Positions 8,354 to 18,456 are shown, numbered from the stretch's first letter. The stretch: 42,349 bases of DNA from Nostoc sp. FACHB-152 (GCF_014697475.1 NZ_JACJRV010000062.1:1-42349); one strand, 5' to 3'. Notes: a model not told the origin generated them from the letters alone. Made by a program: numbers and translations.

Positions 8354-9844
8354 ATGACCACCGGGTACATCCTCATTGCAGCAATTTTAATTCTGGGAGG
8401 CGTAATTGCCACCGTGGGCGATCGCATTGGCACACGCGTTGGCAAAGCGCGCCTCTCATTATTTAAGCTACGCCCAAAAAATACGGCTGTAGTGGTAACT
8501 ATTTTTACAGGTGGTTTAATTTCAGCATCGACCTTAGGAATTTTATTTGCGGCTGATGAAGGTTTGCGTAAGGGTGTTTTTGAGTTAGAAGATATTCAAA
8601 AAGACCTAAGAAACAAACGCGAACAACTGAAAACCGCAGAAGCGCAAAAAAGTCAGGTAGAGAATGAGCTAAACCAAGCGAGAAAAGAGCAAACCAAGGC
8701 ACAGCAAGACTTACAGGTAATAAATAAATCATTACAAGCGGCTAACGCCAAACAAAGGGAAACCCAAGCAAAACTTAACCAGACCATTAGCCGCCAAGCC
8801 CAAACTCAAGCGCAACTACAACGCACTCAAGGGCGGTTAAATCAAGTAGCAACGCAGTATCAACAAGCCAGATCAGAACTGCAAAACGTTTATAACCAAA
8901 GACAGGCATTACAGGCAGCTGTCAGCCAATTAGAGGCAGAAAGACGCAGGCTATATGCTGAAGCCAAAAAAGCAATTGATGAAGCCAAAACAGCAATTAT
9001 AAAAAGAGATAGAGAACTTGCCAATCGCCAAGAAATTATTGAACAACGCGATCGCAAAATTGCCCAACTAGATAACCTCATTCAAAATCGCAATCTAGAC
9101 ATTGCTGCACGAGAGAAAGTAATTGCCACAAGAGAATCTCGCCTCAGAGAATTAGAAAAACAACAGGATGATTTAGAACAGGAAGTAGCAAGACTAGAAA
9201 AATACTATCAGTCTTATCAAGACCTGCGTTTGGGCAAGCTGGCTGTGGTTCGTGGTCAAGTTTTGGCAGGTGCTGTTATTCAAGTTAACCAAGCTGTCGC
9301 GGCGCGTCAGGCAATCTTGCAACTTTTAGGAGACGCTAACCAAAATGCCCTTTTCCAATTAACTGAACCTGGCGCAACCCCACAAAATACCCAAATACTG
9401 CGCGTTCCTCCAGAAAGAGTTGAGCAGTTGATTAAACAGGTAAGTGATGGTCGAGAATACGTGGTGCGAATTTTCTCGGCTGGCAATTATGTTAGAGGGG
9501 AAAAACAGATAGAATTTTTTGCAGATGCTGCGCGTAATGTATTAGTCTTTGCAGGCGGCGAAGTCCTAGCTACCACTACCGCAGACCCTCGAACCATGAC
9601 ATCTTATCAGCTGCGGCAAAGACTAGATTTGCTGATATCTGCTTCGCAATTTCGGGCGCGGAATGCTGGAATTGTCGAAAGTGTACAAATAGATGGGACT
9701 TTTCTGAGATTTGTTAATCAGCTAAGACAATCAGACCAGCCTTTAGATATTAAAGCAGTAGCCGCAGAAGACACTTACACAGCAGGGCCTTTACGAGTCA
9801 GGTTAATAGCTATTCAAAACGGCACAGTTATTTTCAGTACGTAA
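8354..9844 (+). CDS. DUF3084 coiled-coil membrane protein
   Basis: This is a 496-residue protein of the cyanobacterial DUF3084 family; its molecular function is not established. Two membrane segments lie at the N-terminus (about 4-22 and 46-68), separated by a short basic loop (RIGTRVGKARLSLFKLRPK). A long Gln/Ala/Lys-rich coiled coil follows (about 80-290), then a conserved globular C-terminal domain (about 295-496). The topology suggests a membrane anchor with a large soluble coiled-coil body, reminiscent of tethers or scaffolds. The start is the ATG at 8354; the frame also has a TTG two codons earlier. A YqgF-like gene follows after 44 bases, probably in the same transcript. Confidence 0.85.
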   Translation: MTTGYILIAAILILGGVIATVGDRIGTRVGKARLSLFKLRPKNTAVVVTIFTGGLISASTLGILFAADEGLRKGVFELEDIQKDLRNKREQLKTAEAQKSQVENELNQARKEQTKAQQDLQVINKSLQAANAKQRETQAKLNQTISRQAQTQAQLQRTQGRLNQVATQYQQARSELQNVYNQRQALQAAVSQLEAERRRLYAEAKKAIDEAKTAIIKRDRELANRQEIIEQRDRKIAQLDNLIQNRNLDIAAREKVIATRESRLRELEKQQDDLEQEVARLEKYYQSYQDLRLGKLAVVRGQVLAGAVIQVNQAVAARQAILQLLGDANQNALFQLTEPGATPQNTQILRVPPERVEQLIKQVSDGREYVVRIFSAGNYVRGEKQIEFFADAARNVLVFAGGEVLATTTADPRTMTSYQLRQRLDLLISASQFRARNAGIVESVQIDGTFLRFVNQLRQSDQPLDIKAVAAEDTYTAGPLRVRLIAIQNGTVIFST

Positions 9845-9860
9845 AATTTTCCAAAAAACA

Positions 9861-9881
9861 GGGAACGGGAAACGGGCAAAA
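9861..9881. repeat. Short heptanucleotide repeat before the YqgF-like gene
   Basis: Three units GGGAACG, GGAAACG, GGCAAAA occupy most of the 44-base gap between the DUF3084 and YqgF-like genes. The array sits where the ribosome binding site of the latter would be, and no better site is visible. Confidence 0.5.
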
Positions 9882-9888
9882 GTTTAAT

Positions 9889-10335
9889 ATGACCTTAAAT
9901 GAATTCTCGCCAACTCAACCAGTCATTCTCGGCTTCGATCCTGGTAAAGATAAGTGTGGTTTAGCTGTGATGGGATTAGATCGCAAACTACATTATCATC
10001 AGGTTGTGCCTGCACAAGATGCGATCGCCATTATAGAAACATTAAGGCAGAAGTTTCCCATTTCCTTACTCGTGATGGGTAATCAAACCACAGCAAAGCG
10101 ATGGAAACAGCAGCTACAAGCAGAATTAGTGCAACCATTAAATATTATGCTAGTAGATGAGCGTTATTCTACTTTAGAAGCGCGCGATCGCTATTGGCAG
10201 ATGTATCCACCTCAAGGGCTAACAAAACTATTACCAAAAGGGATGCGGCAACCACCAAGACCAATCGATGATATTGTGGCAATTCTGTTAATTGAAAGAT
10301 ATTTAAATCGCTTGACAGAATCAATTAATAGTTAA
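9889..10335 (+). CDS. YqgF/RuvX-like nuclease (RNase H fold)
   Basis: This 148-residue protein has the RNase H-like fold of the YqgF/RuvX family, whose members process the 5' end of pre-16S rRNA and were earlier called Holliday junction resolvases. The first strand carries the catalytic aspartate in LGFDPGKDKCGLAV (Asp17), the middle acidic site is in VDERYSTLEA, and the C-terminal acidic pair is in PIDDIVAILLIERY. It starts with an ATG 44 bases after the DUF3084 stop, suggesting co-transcription. Cyanobacterial genomes usually encode a second, more canonical YqgF, so this could be a lineage-specific paralogue with another substrate. It converges with the DUF3146 gene. Confidence 0.82.
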   Translation: MTLNEFSPTQPVILGFDPGKDKCGLAVMGLDRKLHYHQVVPAQDAIAIIETLRQKFPISLLVMGNQTTAKRWKQQLQAELVQPLNIMLVDERYSTLEARDRYWQMYPPQGLTKLLPKGMRQPPRPIDDIVAILLIERYLNRLTESINS

Positions 10336-10373
10336 CGCTAGAGAAAAATACTTACAAAGAATTATTTAATTGA

Positions 10374-10637
10374 TTATAGTTCTGCCCGAATAGTAAAAGC
10401 ATAGTCTCCTCCTGGTTCCAGCTGATAATCTTGTTTTTCCAAGAAGCGACCAAGCGGTTCTTTGATTAAAGCCCGACCTTGGGAAGGCTTCACAGAAAGC
10501 TCTCCACGGCGGAAATGCCACTGGAAATGCCATTCAAAGTCACCTGCGCTGACTTCGCCTTCAAGAAAGCCGTGTTGCCAGGATTGGCGGGTAATTCTGA
10601 CATGGGCAGTAGTTTCTGGCAAACGTTTTGTACTCAC
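10374..10637 (-). CDS. DUF3146 family protein
   Basis: This is a small soluble protein, 87 residues from a GTG start at 10637, with no membrane segment or signal peptide. The conserved core includes RITRQSWQHGFLEGEV, the aromatic FEWHFQWHFR segment and LGRFLEKQDYQLEPGGDYAF. I recognise these as the DUF3146 family, found in cyanobacteria and of unknown function. The frame extends 12 codons further to an ATG at 10673, but those residues (MFAFIPHLIYSI) look unrelated to the family core, so the GTG is preferred. It converges with the YqgF-like gene across 38 bases. Confidence 0.72.
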   Translation of the reverse strand: MSTKRLPETTAHVRITRQSWQHGFLEGEVSAGDFEWHFQWHFRRGELSVKPSQGRALIKEPLGRFLEKQDYQLEPGGDYAFTIRAEL

Positions 10638-10849
10638 AATGCTGTATATCAAGTGTGGGATAAACGCAAACAATGCAGTCTATTTCTTTTATTTACCAAA
10701 CTTAGCGTAAATCGACAAACTGACAAAAGGGGGCTTTAATAATTTGTTGAAGAGCCAAACGGCTGAAATTACAAATTAACGCTATCAAAACTTTGCTGTA
10801 ATCATCTGAAAAAATCGGACAATTTAGCTCATTATGATTACTTGTATAG

Positions 10850-10899
10850 GAATTCGGTTAGATTACTGAACATACTGGTGTAGTCAGTCAATAGGCAAT
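10850..10899. repeat. Dispersed repeat, copy 1 of 2 in this window
   Basis: This 50-base segment matches 28261-28310 at 43 of 50 positions, sharing the core GATTACTGAACATACT and ending in a TAGGCAA-type heptamer. It lies in the gene-free stretch between the DUF3146 gene and the Uma2 remnant, in which I see nothing else. Confidence 0.75.
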
Positions 10900-11013
10900 A
10901 GATTTGTTTGAATCTCCTACAATGATTGCCATAGCACATCAGTAACGATAGTCATGACAAATGTTATAGATAAAACTAGAAGACTAAAAATTATAAATTA
11001 AAAAGTGCTAGCT

Positions 11014-11217
11014 ATGTTAACAACAGCTTCACTCGCAGAAACAAGAACCCTGCTGAACAATATTAGCTGGCAGACATTCAAAGCTATGCTGGCAGATATG
11101 GGCAATCACAGAAATTATCGACTTGCCTATGACAATGGAAAAGTAGAAATTATGACTCCACTAATGCCCCATGAGAACTCTCATTTATTCAAGAAAGCCA
11201 AAAAATTGGGCAATTAG
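11014..11217 (+). pseudogene. Truncated Uma2 family (DUF820) nuclease
   Basis: Translation from the ATG at 11014 gives a typical cyanobacterial Uma2 N-terminus: LLNNISWQTFKAMLADMG followed by RLAYDNGKVEIMTPLMPHE. Uma2 proteins are PD-(D/E)xK-fold putative endonucleases of about 180-230 residues. Here the family match stops after about 58 residues, at PHENSHL. Ten unrelated codons follow, then a stop, so the catalytic core is missing. The frame shifts by one relative to the transposase fragment that follows. The remnant was evidently cut by a rearrangement or insertion. A start GTG at 11005 is also in frame. Confidence 0.75.
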
Positions 11218-11410
11218 CAGCAAAAAAGGCTTTTTGCACTTGGGGAAAAAAGCAAATATAGCTTTCCGTAGTTATGAGATTATTGATGCAGCGATCGCTA
11301 AACAATGTTCAGATTTAGGATGCAAAGTAATTGCTATTGGTGGCACAGTTAATCACGTTCACTTACTAACTGATTATCCACCCAACTTAAATCTATTTTT
11401 ATCTATTTAA
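11171..11410 (+). pseudogene. tnpA: Fragment of an IS200/IS605-type Y1 transposase
   Basis: In a frame overlapping the Uma2 remnant, residues from about FLHLGKKANIAFRS onward resemble the N-terminal half of IS200-type TnpA: a helix region DAAIAKQCSDLGCKV, then AIGGTVNHVHLL, whose His-x-His is the HUH metal motif, then TDYPPNL. Translation stops soon after, before the helix that would carry the catalytic tyrosine. No start codon of its own is apparent and the N-terminal strand is also missing. It is an inactive relic, and its abutment with the Uma2 stump suggests that an IS insertion or deletion truncated both. Confidence 0.65.
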
Positions 11411-11467
11411 CCGCCAATGTCTTCATGCGGTTTCTATGACTTGCACAAAACTTTTAGAGAAGCTACG

Positions 11468-11517
11468 GCGATGCCTATAACAAAGGCATCGCGGATTTTA
11501 GAAAATATCTAAAATCC
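11468..11517 (-). terminator. Tandem hairpins downstream of pnp
   Basis: Two perfect stems follow the pnp stop in minus-strand sense: GGATTTTAG/CTAAAATCC (9 bp, 7-base loop, 11493-11517) and GCGATGCC/GGCATCGC (8 bp, 9-base loop, 11468-11492). The stop codon region itself is a palindrome, ATCGAT-TTTT-ATCGAT (11521-11536). Together they probably end or stabilise the pnp transcript; U-tracts are short. Confidence 0.55.
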
Positions 11518-11528
11518 CAAATCGATTT

Positions 11529-13685
11529 TTATCGATTCACTGCCGCAGCTTCGCGCGCCGCAGCTGCCTGATCTGGATGGATACCTAAGCGTGTGAGATT
11601 AATCCGTCCTTTACCGTCAATCTCACGCACTTTGACAATCACTTCATCACCGACGGCTACTTCATCTTCAACTTTGCCAACGCGATAGTCAGCTAGTTGA
11701 GAAATGTGGATCATACCTTCTTTACCGGGTAGGAATTCCACAAATGCACCAATTGGAATAATTCGAGTTACGCGTCCGGCGTAGACATCCCCTTCATGCA
11801 GCTTACGTGTCATTCCTTGGACGATGTTCCGCGCTTTCTTGGCTTTGCTTTCATCAACAGCAGATATGGTAACTGTACCATCATCTTCAATGTCGATTTT
11901 AGCGCCAGTTTCTTCGGTAATACCTTTAATTGTCTTACCGCCAGGGCCGATGACTAAACCAATCATGTCTGGATCAATCTTAATCGTCAGCAAACGTGGA
12001 GCGTAAGGCGATGTTTCTGTGCGTGGTTGGTCGATAGTTTGCAGCATTTTCTCCAAAATGTGCAACCGCGCTTCTTTGGCTTGGTGAACAGCTTGGGCAA
12101 TAGTTTCTAAAGGCAGACCAGAGATTTTCATATCCATTTGTAAGGCAGTAATCCCGGTATCTGTCCCAGCAACTTTAAAGTCCATGTCGCCGAGGAAGTC
12201 TTCAATGCCTTGAATATCAGTTAAGACACGGACTTCATTACCTTCTTTAATCAGACCCATAGCCGCACCACTCACAGGTTTGATGATTGGTACACCAGCA
12301 TCCATGAGGGCGAGGGTGGAACCGCAGACTGAACCCATTGAGGTGGAACCATTTGAAGAAAGTACTTCCGATACGACCCGAATCACGTAAGGAAATTGTT
12401 CTTTGGGTGGCAGGATGGGCAATATTGCTCGTTCTGCTAAAGCCCCGTGACCAATTTCGCGTCTACCAGGCGCACGCATGGGCTTGGTTTCGCCAACGGA
12501 GAAGGGTGGGAAGTTGTAATGGTGTAGGTAGCGTTTGGATTGGTCTGTTTGCAGGTCATCATTGAGGTTTTGGGCATCTCCAGGAGTACCAAGGGTACAG
12601 TTGGATAAAACCTGAGTTAACCCACGGTTGAATAAACCACTACCGTGAACGCGCTTTGGTAAAACACCAACTTGACAAGAAACAGGGCGTACTTCATCTA
12701 GCTTGCGACCATCAACGCGCACGTTGTCTTCAACGATTTGACGGCGCATGAAGTATTTGGTGATCTCTTTAAAAGTTTTGCCTAGTGCTTTAGGGTCAGC
12801 AGTGGCAGCAACGCGAATTGGATCTTCTTCTGGTAGTTCAGCGATCGCGGCTCCGATTGTATCTTTAACTACATCTAAAGCTGCATCACGTTCTGGTTTA
12901 GTTAATTCAAATTGAGCCAGAATTTTCTTAATCTCGCTGCTGGCGCGATCGCGAATATAATTTTCTAGCGTCTGGTCTACCTCTGGAGGTGCTTGTTTAA
13001 TTATTTCCAGACCCAGTTCTGCTATTAAATCTAGTTGTGCTTTGATTAAATCGCGTACTGCTTCGTAGCCAAAATCAATCGCTTCGATAATATCTCGCTC
13101 TGGCAGCTGATTAGCTCCTGCCTCCACCATGATTACGCCATCTGGTGAACCAGCCACAATCAAATCTAAGTCGCCAGCTTCAATTTCTGCATAGGTAGGA
13201 TTAATAATAAAATCATCTCCTACTAAGCCCACCCGCACGGCTGCCATTGGCCCGTTAAAGGGAATTTGGGCAATCAGGGTAGCTATTGAAGCACCAGTGA
13301 CTGCTAAGACATCAGGTGGCACTAACTCATCCATTGATAGAGTTAAGGCGATAACTTGCAGGTCATCCCGCAACCATGAAGGGAACAGAGGACGTAAAGG
13401 ACGGTCTATAAGACGACTAGTGAGAATCGCTTTTTCTGGTGGACGACCTTCCCGACGCATAATCCCACCAGGAATTCTACCTGCTGCATAAAGTCTTTCT
13501 TCGTAATCTACGGTCAGGGGAAGAAAATCAATGCCTTCTCTGGCTTCTGATCGCGTAGCTGTGACCAAAACAGCTGTGTCCCCTGATTCTATCAAAACCG
13601 ACCCACCAGCCTGGGGAGCTAGTAGGCCCAACTTCAGTCGAATATCCCGTCCATCAAAGGATATTGACTTTTCAACTTCTGCCAT
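11529..13685 (-). CDS. pnp: Polyribonucleotide nucleotidyltransferase (PNPase)
   Basis: PNPase degrades RNA 3' to 5' using phosphate and can add heteropolymeric tails in cyanobacteria. The 718-residue protein has the expected order: first RNase PH domain (about 10-145), an all-alpha linker, second RNase PH domain (about 325-540) with active-site stretch [14 protein letters not shown], a KH domain carrying the GxxG loop in [10 protein letters not shown], and an S1 domain ([15 protein letters not shown] to SQLA). It begins [15 protein letters not shown]. An AAGGA lies before the ATG, separated by an A-rich run. Length and domains are standard; nothing looks broken. It is followed by tandem hairpins and stands alone, not linked to rpsO as in E. 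coli. Confidence 0.97.
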   Translation of the reverse strand: MAEVEKSISFDGRDIRLKLGLLAPQAGGSVLIESGDTAVLVTATRSEAREGIDFLPLTVDYEERLYAAGRIPGGIMRREGRPPEKAILTSRLIDRPLRPLFPSWLRDDLQVIALTLSMDELVPPDVLAVTGASIATLIAQIPFNGPMAAVRVGLVGDDFIINPTYAEIEAGDLDLIVAGSPDGVIMVEAGANQLPERDIIEAIDFGYEAVRDLIKAQLDLIAELGLEIIKQAPPEVDQTLENYIRDRASSEIKKILAQFELTKPERDAALDVVKDTIGAAIAELPEEDPIRVAATADPKALGKTFKEITKYFMRRQIVEDNVRVDGRKLDEVRPVSCQVGVLPKRVHGSGLFNRGLTQVLSNCTLGTPGDAQNLNDDLQTDQSKRYLHHYNFPPFSVGETKPMRAPGRREIGHGALAERAILPILPPKEQFPYVIRVVSEVLSSNGSTSMGSVCGSTLALMDAGVPIIKPVSGAAMGLIKEGNEVRVLTDIQGIEDFLGDMDFKVAGTDTGITALQMDMKISGLPLETIAQAVHQAKEARLHILEKMLQTIDQPRTETSPYAPRLLTIKIDPDMIGLVIGPGGKTIKGITEETGAKIDIEDDGTVTISAVDESKAKKARNIVQGMTRKLHEGDVYAGRVTRIIPIGAFVEFLPGKEGMIHISQLADYRVGKVEDEVAVGDEVIVKVREIDGKGRINLTRLGIHPDQAAAAREAAAVNR

Positions 13686-14243
13686 TCAGTTTTTTTTCCT
13701 TCTATGCACGCTATTCTCTCTCTGTGGCAATCCTAACATTTATGCACTCTGGCTGGCTTCTGTTACATACAAAGAGCAACAAGTCTTTGAAAGCTAAATG
13801 TAATACAAGTTTGCGTCTCAAGCAGCAGTAGATCTGACTGCTCGATTCTCTGTTAGGCTCACCACATCCGAAAATATGTCTAAATGTAACCCTGGTTGTA
13901 CAATAGTACCAACGTTGCAAATATTAGCTGTATTAGTCTTGTAAAATTAAATTTTCTAATCTTGAGGCTGGCTAATGGATAATATTCTCAGTAAGTATTC
14001 TCATGGCCAAGCCATACACTATTTTAATAAGTAAGTTGACGTGAATATTTAGCGTGGGTATCAGGCAGGAGCGAGGAGAGCTTTAGCCTAAGTTATTTTT
14101 ATTTACAATAGTTCATTTTTGCTTATTGATTGTAATTAAAATATTTTATTTTTGATATATAGTTTTGACTGTTAATATTGCTGAAATCCAAAAAATCAGA
14201 GTTTGAAATAGTTGAATTTAACGACAATTTTAGTAGTTAGCAA
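13686..14243. other. Divergent pnp/helicase spacer without a gene
   Basis: About 560 AT-rich bases separate pnp from the divergent helicase gene. Short open frames here overlap the start of pnp or have no recognisable protein character. I could not assign promoters. Confidence 0.5.
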
Positions 14244-17200
14244 ATGGCAATCTTACACGGAAGTTGGTTAACAAATAATAAAAATGGTGGTTTATTTATT
14301 TGGGGAGAAACTTGGAGATCGCAGCAAGTAAGTTGGGATTTAACTCAATCTACAGATATACCAGTAAATCCATTGGCAATGACATCACTGGAGTTAAACC
14401 AGTGGTTGGCTTCGCGGAATATTAGCATTGGGAGTGCCACACAGCCGGAACTACAGCCTCAAGGGATGCGATCGCGTAAAGTCACAAAACCTAGTGAACC
14501 AAGTTTAAATACACATCATCAAATCATCGCTTTACCAACTCATATTTTAGAAAATAGTAAAGATGGAACATTAACTTTATCGCCTTTGCATTCTGCTAGC
14601 CAAGATTTAGATAATGCTTCAGCACTTCTACAACCTTGGCAAGTTGAAGGTTTTTGCCTCAATATCAACGAAGCAATTCAATTTCTGAGATCTCTTCCCT
14701 TAAACATTACTCATGGTGAAGATGCTTTTTTAGCTGGAGATTTAAGATTTTGGTCACAGGTGGCACGTTGGAGTTTAGATTTAATTTCACGTTCTAAATA
14801 TTTACCAAATATCCAACACCAAACAGATGGTACTACCCTGGCTGGGTGGCGAGTGCTGTTAGACAGTGCTGTCGATGCCACTCGGTTAGAAAAATTCGCC
14901 GCAAAAATGCCTCTGGCTGGCCGTACTTATCAAGAAGCAGGGAATAGAGAGTCGGGAGTTGGGATTGGGTTTGTTTCTGTAGAATTACCGAAGACTCCGC
15001 AGGAATTAATTTTAGAATTTCTTAACGCTACAATCGATGCCCAAGTACGGCAGATGCTAAGTGGTCAAGCCATCCTGGAACCCAGGGTCATGGCGACTTT
15101 GCCATCAGCAGTGCGGCAGTGGTTGCAAGGTTTAACTAGTGCATCTAACACAGTAGTTGCAGATGCAATTGGTGTTGAACGGTTAGATGCGGCACTAAAA
15201 GCTTGGACTATGCCGTTACAGTATCAATTGGCAGGAAAAGCCCTATTTCGCACCTGTTTTCAACTACATCCTCCATCGGGAGATACAACCTGGACGTTAG
15301 AATATTTTCTCCAAGCGGCTGATGATCCTGAATTTTTGTTAGATGCAGCAACGATTTGGCAAAATCCAGTTGAAAAATTAACATATCAAAACCGGATAAT
15401 TGACCAACCGCAAGAAACATTTTTACATGGATTGGGGTTAGCTTCTCGATTGTATGGGGCGATCGCACCCAGTTTAGAAACAGAATATCCCCAATCTTGT
15501 CAGCTAAATCCGATCCAAGCTTATGAATTTATTAAGTCTGTAACTTGGAGGTTTGAAGATAGCGGTTTAGGCGTAATTTTGCCGCCCACTTTATCTAACC
15601 GTGAAGGTTTTGCGAACCGTTTAGGGTTGAAGATTACTGCCGAAACTTCTAAGAAAAGAGAAGGAAGCTTGGGGTTGCAAAGTCTATTAAATTTTCAATG
15701 GCAATTAGCAATTGGCGGACAAACAATTTCTAAAGCTGAGTTTGATCGATTAGTAGCGTTGAATAGTCCCCTAGTAGAAATTAACGGCGAATGGGTAGAG
15801 TTACGTCCTCAAGACATCAAAACAGCCCAGACATTTTTCGCTTCGCGTAAAGAACAAATGGCACTGTCATTAGAAGATGCTTTGCGCTTGAGTACAGGAG
15901 ATACCCAGGTGATTGAAAAATTACCAGTGGTGAGTTTTGAAGCATCTGGGGCTTTACAAGAATTGATTGGGGCGTTAACGAATAATCAGGAAATTAAACC
16001 CTTACCCACACCAGCTAGTTTCCAAGGAAAGTTGCGTCCTTATCAAGAAAGGGGTGCAGCTTGGCTGGCTTTTTTAGAACGTTGGGGTTTAGGCGCGTGT
16101 CTCGCCGACGATATGGGACTGGGAAAAACCATACAGTTTATTGCTTTTCTTTTACATCTCAAAGAACAGGATGTATTAGAAAAACCCACCTTGCTAGTTT
16201 GTCCAACCTCTGTTTTAGGTAATTGGGAACGGGAAGTTAGAAAGTTCGCGCCCAGCTTGAAAGTAATGCAATATCACGGTGACAAACGCCCTAAAGGAAA
16301 GGCATTTGTTGAAGCTGTGAAAAAGCATGATTTAGTTATTACTAGTTATTCGTTAATTTATAGAGATGTTAAATCATTGCAAACTATTTCTTGGCAGGCA
16401 ATTGTATTAGACGAAGCCCAGAATGTGAAAAATCATGACGCGAAACAATCACAGGCAGTTAGACAGTTAGAGACAACATTCCGCATCGCCTTGACAGGTA
16501 CACCAGTAGAAAATAGATTACAAGAATTATGGTCAATTCTAGATTTTCTCAATCCTGGTTATTTAGGCAATAAACAATTCTTTCAACGGCGGTTTGCCAT
16601 GCCGATTGAAAAGTATGGTGATGCAGCTTCTTTGAATCAATTGCGTTCATTGGTTCAACCTTTTATTTTAAGAAGATTAAAAACAGACCGCGACATTATT
16701 CAAGACTTGCCAGAGAAGCAAGAAATGACGATATTTTGTGGTTTAACTACAGAACAAGCCGCACTGTATCAACAAACAGTAGATACATCTTTGGTTGAAA
16801 TAGAATCGGCTGAAGGATTGCAACGAAGAGGCATGATTTTAGCTTTATTAACTAAACTCAAACAGATTTGTAATCACCCAGCCCAGTATTTAAAAGAAAG
16901 TACATTAGCACAACATAATTCTGGTAAATTACAACGTCTAGAAGAGATGTTAGATGTGGCAATTGCAGAAGGCGATCGCGCTTTAATCTTCACTCAATTT
17001 GCAGAATGGGGTAAATTACTCAAACCACATTTAGAAAAGCAATTAGGTAGAGAAGTTTTCTTTTTATATGGCAGCACCAGTAAAAAACAACGCGAGGAAA
17101 TGGTAGACCGTTTCCAACAAGATCCGCAAGGGCCACCTATTATGATTCTTTCTTTAAAAGCAGGTGGTGTGGGATTGAATTTAACCCGTGCTAATCATGT

Positions 17201-17474
17201 ATTTCACTTTGATAGATGGTGGAACCCGGCGATTGAAAATCAAGCTACAGACCGAGTATTTCGGATTGGTCAAACGAGGAATGTGCAAGTACACAAGTTT
17301 GTCTGCACTGGCACTTTAGAAGAAAAGATTCACGACATGATTGAAAGTAAGAAACAACTAGCTGAACAAGTCGTGAGTGCTGGTGAAGAATGGTTAACTG
17401 AATTAGATACAGACCAACTTCGTAATTTACTCATACTTGATCGCAATGCTTTGATTGATGAAGATGGGGAGTAA
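14244..17474 (+). CDS. SWI2/SNF2 family DEAD/DEAH-box helicase
   Basis: This is a 1076-residue bacterial SNF2-type DNA translocase. The N-terminal ~570 residues correspond to the SNF2-associated region of bacterial members. The ATPase core begins near 595 (LRPYQERGAAWLAFLERWG). It shows motif I in DDMGLGKT (about 622), motif II DEAQ (about 723), motif III LTGTPVENR, and in the second RecA lobe GGVGLNLT and QATDRVFRIGQ (about 1000-1010). All catalytic motifs are intact. Homologues move along duplex DNA and remodel protein-DNA complexes; the specific role here is unknown. Residues 232-243 (EAGNRESGVGIG) are encoded by an in-frame heptanucleotide array. It stands alone, with no methyltransferase, PglZ or other defence genes around it. 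Confidence 0.93.
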   Translation: MAILHGSWLTNNKNGGLFIWGETWRSQQVSWDLTQSTDIPVNPLAMTSLELNQWLASRNISIGSATQPELQPQGMRSRKVTKPSEPSLNTHHQIIALPTHILENSKDGTLTLSPLHSASQDLDNASALLQPWQVEGFCLNINEAIQFLRSLPLNITHGEDAFLAGDLRFWSQVARWSLDLISRSKYLPNIQHQTDGTTLAGWRVLLDSAVDATRLEKFAAKMPLAGRTYQEAGNRESGVGIGFVSVELPKTPQELILEFLNATIDAQVRQMLSGQAILEPRVMATLPSAVRQWLQGLTSASNTVVADAIGVERLDAALKAWTMPLQYQLAGKALFRTCFQLHPPSGDTTWTLEYFLQAADDPEFLLDAATIWQNPVEKLTYQNRIIDQPQETFLHGLGLASRLYGAIAPSLETEYPQSCQLNPIQAYEFIKSVTWRFEDSGLGVILPPTLSNREGFANRLGLKITAETSKKREGSLGLQSLLNFQWQLAIGGQTISKAEFDRLVALNSPLVEINGEWVELRPQDIKTAQTFFASRKEQMALSLEDALRLSTGDTQVIEKLPVVSFEASGALQELIGALTNNQEIKPLPTPASFQGKLRPYQERGAAWLAFLERWGLGACLADDMGLGKTIQFIAFLLHLKEQDVLEKPTLLVCPTSVLGNWEREVRKFAPSLKVMQYHGDKRPKGKAFVEAVKKHDLVITSYSLIYRDVKSLQTISWQAIVLDEAQNVKNHDAKQSQAVRQLETTFRIALTGTPVENRLQELWSILDFLNPGYLGNKQFFQRRFAMPIEKYGDAASLNQLRSLVQPFILRRLKTDRDIIQDLPEKQEMTIFCGLTTEQAALYQQTVDTSLVEIESAEGLQRRGMILALLTKLKQICNHPAQYLKESTLAQHNSGKLQRLEEMLDVAIAEGDRALIFTQFAEWGKLLKPHLEKQLGREVFFLYGSTSKKQREEMVDRFQQDPQGPPIMILSLKAGGVGLNLTRANHVFHFDRWWNPAIENQATDRVFRIGQTRNVQVHKFVCTGTLEEKIHDMIESKKQLAEQVVSAGEEWLTELDTDQLRNLLILDRNALIDEDGE
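14940..14967. repeat. In-frame heptanucleotide array inside the helicase gene
   Basis: Four units GGGAATA, GAGAGTC, GGGAGTT, GGGATTG lie in the region upstream of the ATPase core and encode a low-complexity peptide. They match the noncoding arrays elsewhere in this window in unit length and sequence style. The reading frame is kept. Confidence 0.7.
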
Positions 17475-18456
17475 AAGAGTTTAAGAATTTAAACGCGGAG
17501 TAACGCAGAGTATTTTTAAAGTGAATTTGTGGTTAATTCGCTGTATATCTCTGTGCTTACTTTTTTTAAGATGTAAGGTTGGGTTGCGTTGTTCAAAACA
17601 TCAACGTCCGAGTTCCGAACACAATTGTTCAGGTTTTAAACATGAAACTCCGAAAATTGTATGTATGAATTAGTTGAGATTGCCAAAAAAATCAGCGATT
17701 AGAAAAATCGACTTTAAATATTTGCTGCATTGCCAGCCCGCGATCGCTATATTTGTAAATTTTAGAAAATCAATATAAACCTAATATAAAACTAATAAAA
17801 AACATATGAGAATTTATTATTGATTAATCATGTGACTCGTGCAATTATTAATAATAAGTTAGCCGGAAATAGAAGTGAAAAACAAAAAAGTTTTTCATTG
17901 AATTTTTGACTCCTAGATAGCTTGCTATATACGCTTAAAAAGCAGTCTTCATGATGAATGCCATATTATATGCGCCCCATAGCCATTACTATTCCGTCTG
18001 TGGTAAGTATTTGATTCCTATAGCTGATCATCATTTGTTGTTTCTTCCGAATTTCTATATGTAATTACAGCAGATTGCAGGCAAATGAATTACAGATTTT
18101 AAGAACAAAGCCATATAATAAACATTTTCAACCCGATTGCCTGTTTACCGTCGTTGCTAGATTTATACAAGAGTTTTATTTTTAAAATGAAAATTCAGAT
18201 TATTGTACTAACTTTCAGCACTTTTAAGTAAACTATCAGGATAAAAAATTATGGCTCTATTTTTAAATATCAAAAAAGTAAAATATACATTATTGTAAAT
18301 AACAATTTCTTACTAACGAAAGAGAAATTAATTATATATATGTTCTATATTGAACTGTCAGTGTTGTCAGCAATAATTGTTACTTTGTCAGGGCATTTTT
18401 ATATTCCTGTGGATGGATAGGTTTGTGAATGCATAGTTAGAAAGGTAGAGGTGTTT
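17475..18456. other. Long AT-rich spacer upstream of the efflux module
   Basis: Nearly 1 kb without a credible gene. It contains a CGCGGAG/CGCAGAG direct repeat typical of Nostocales dispersed sequences (17491-17511), a GAACA/TGTTC palindrome (17617-17630), a HIP1 octamer near 17740, a dispersed repeat (18072-18142) and a small palindrome ATTGT/ACAAT (18292-18306). The promoter of the DoxX gene must be here; no regulator gene is encoded. Confidence 0.55.
18072..18142. repeat. Dispersed repeat, left copy flanking the efflux module
   Basis: The segment starting AGATTGCAGG and ending TTTCAACCC plus TTGCCT recurs at 23672-23745 in the same orientation, with roughly 75-80% identity by eye and one small indel. 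The two copies bracket the DoxX-adaptor-pump genes. Confidence 0.7.

Noticed and set aside
14244-17474. The SNF2 helicase as part of a DISARM, Pgl or other anti-phage system
   Set aside because: No methyltransferase, PglZ, phospholipase D or nuclease gene is adjacent, and cyanobacterial genomes commonly carry this helicase alone.
17617-17630. GAACACAATTGTTC as an operator for the efflux module
   Set aside because: Arms are only five bases, it lies over 800 bases from the DoxX start and no regulator gene is nearby.
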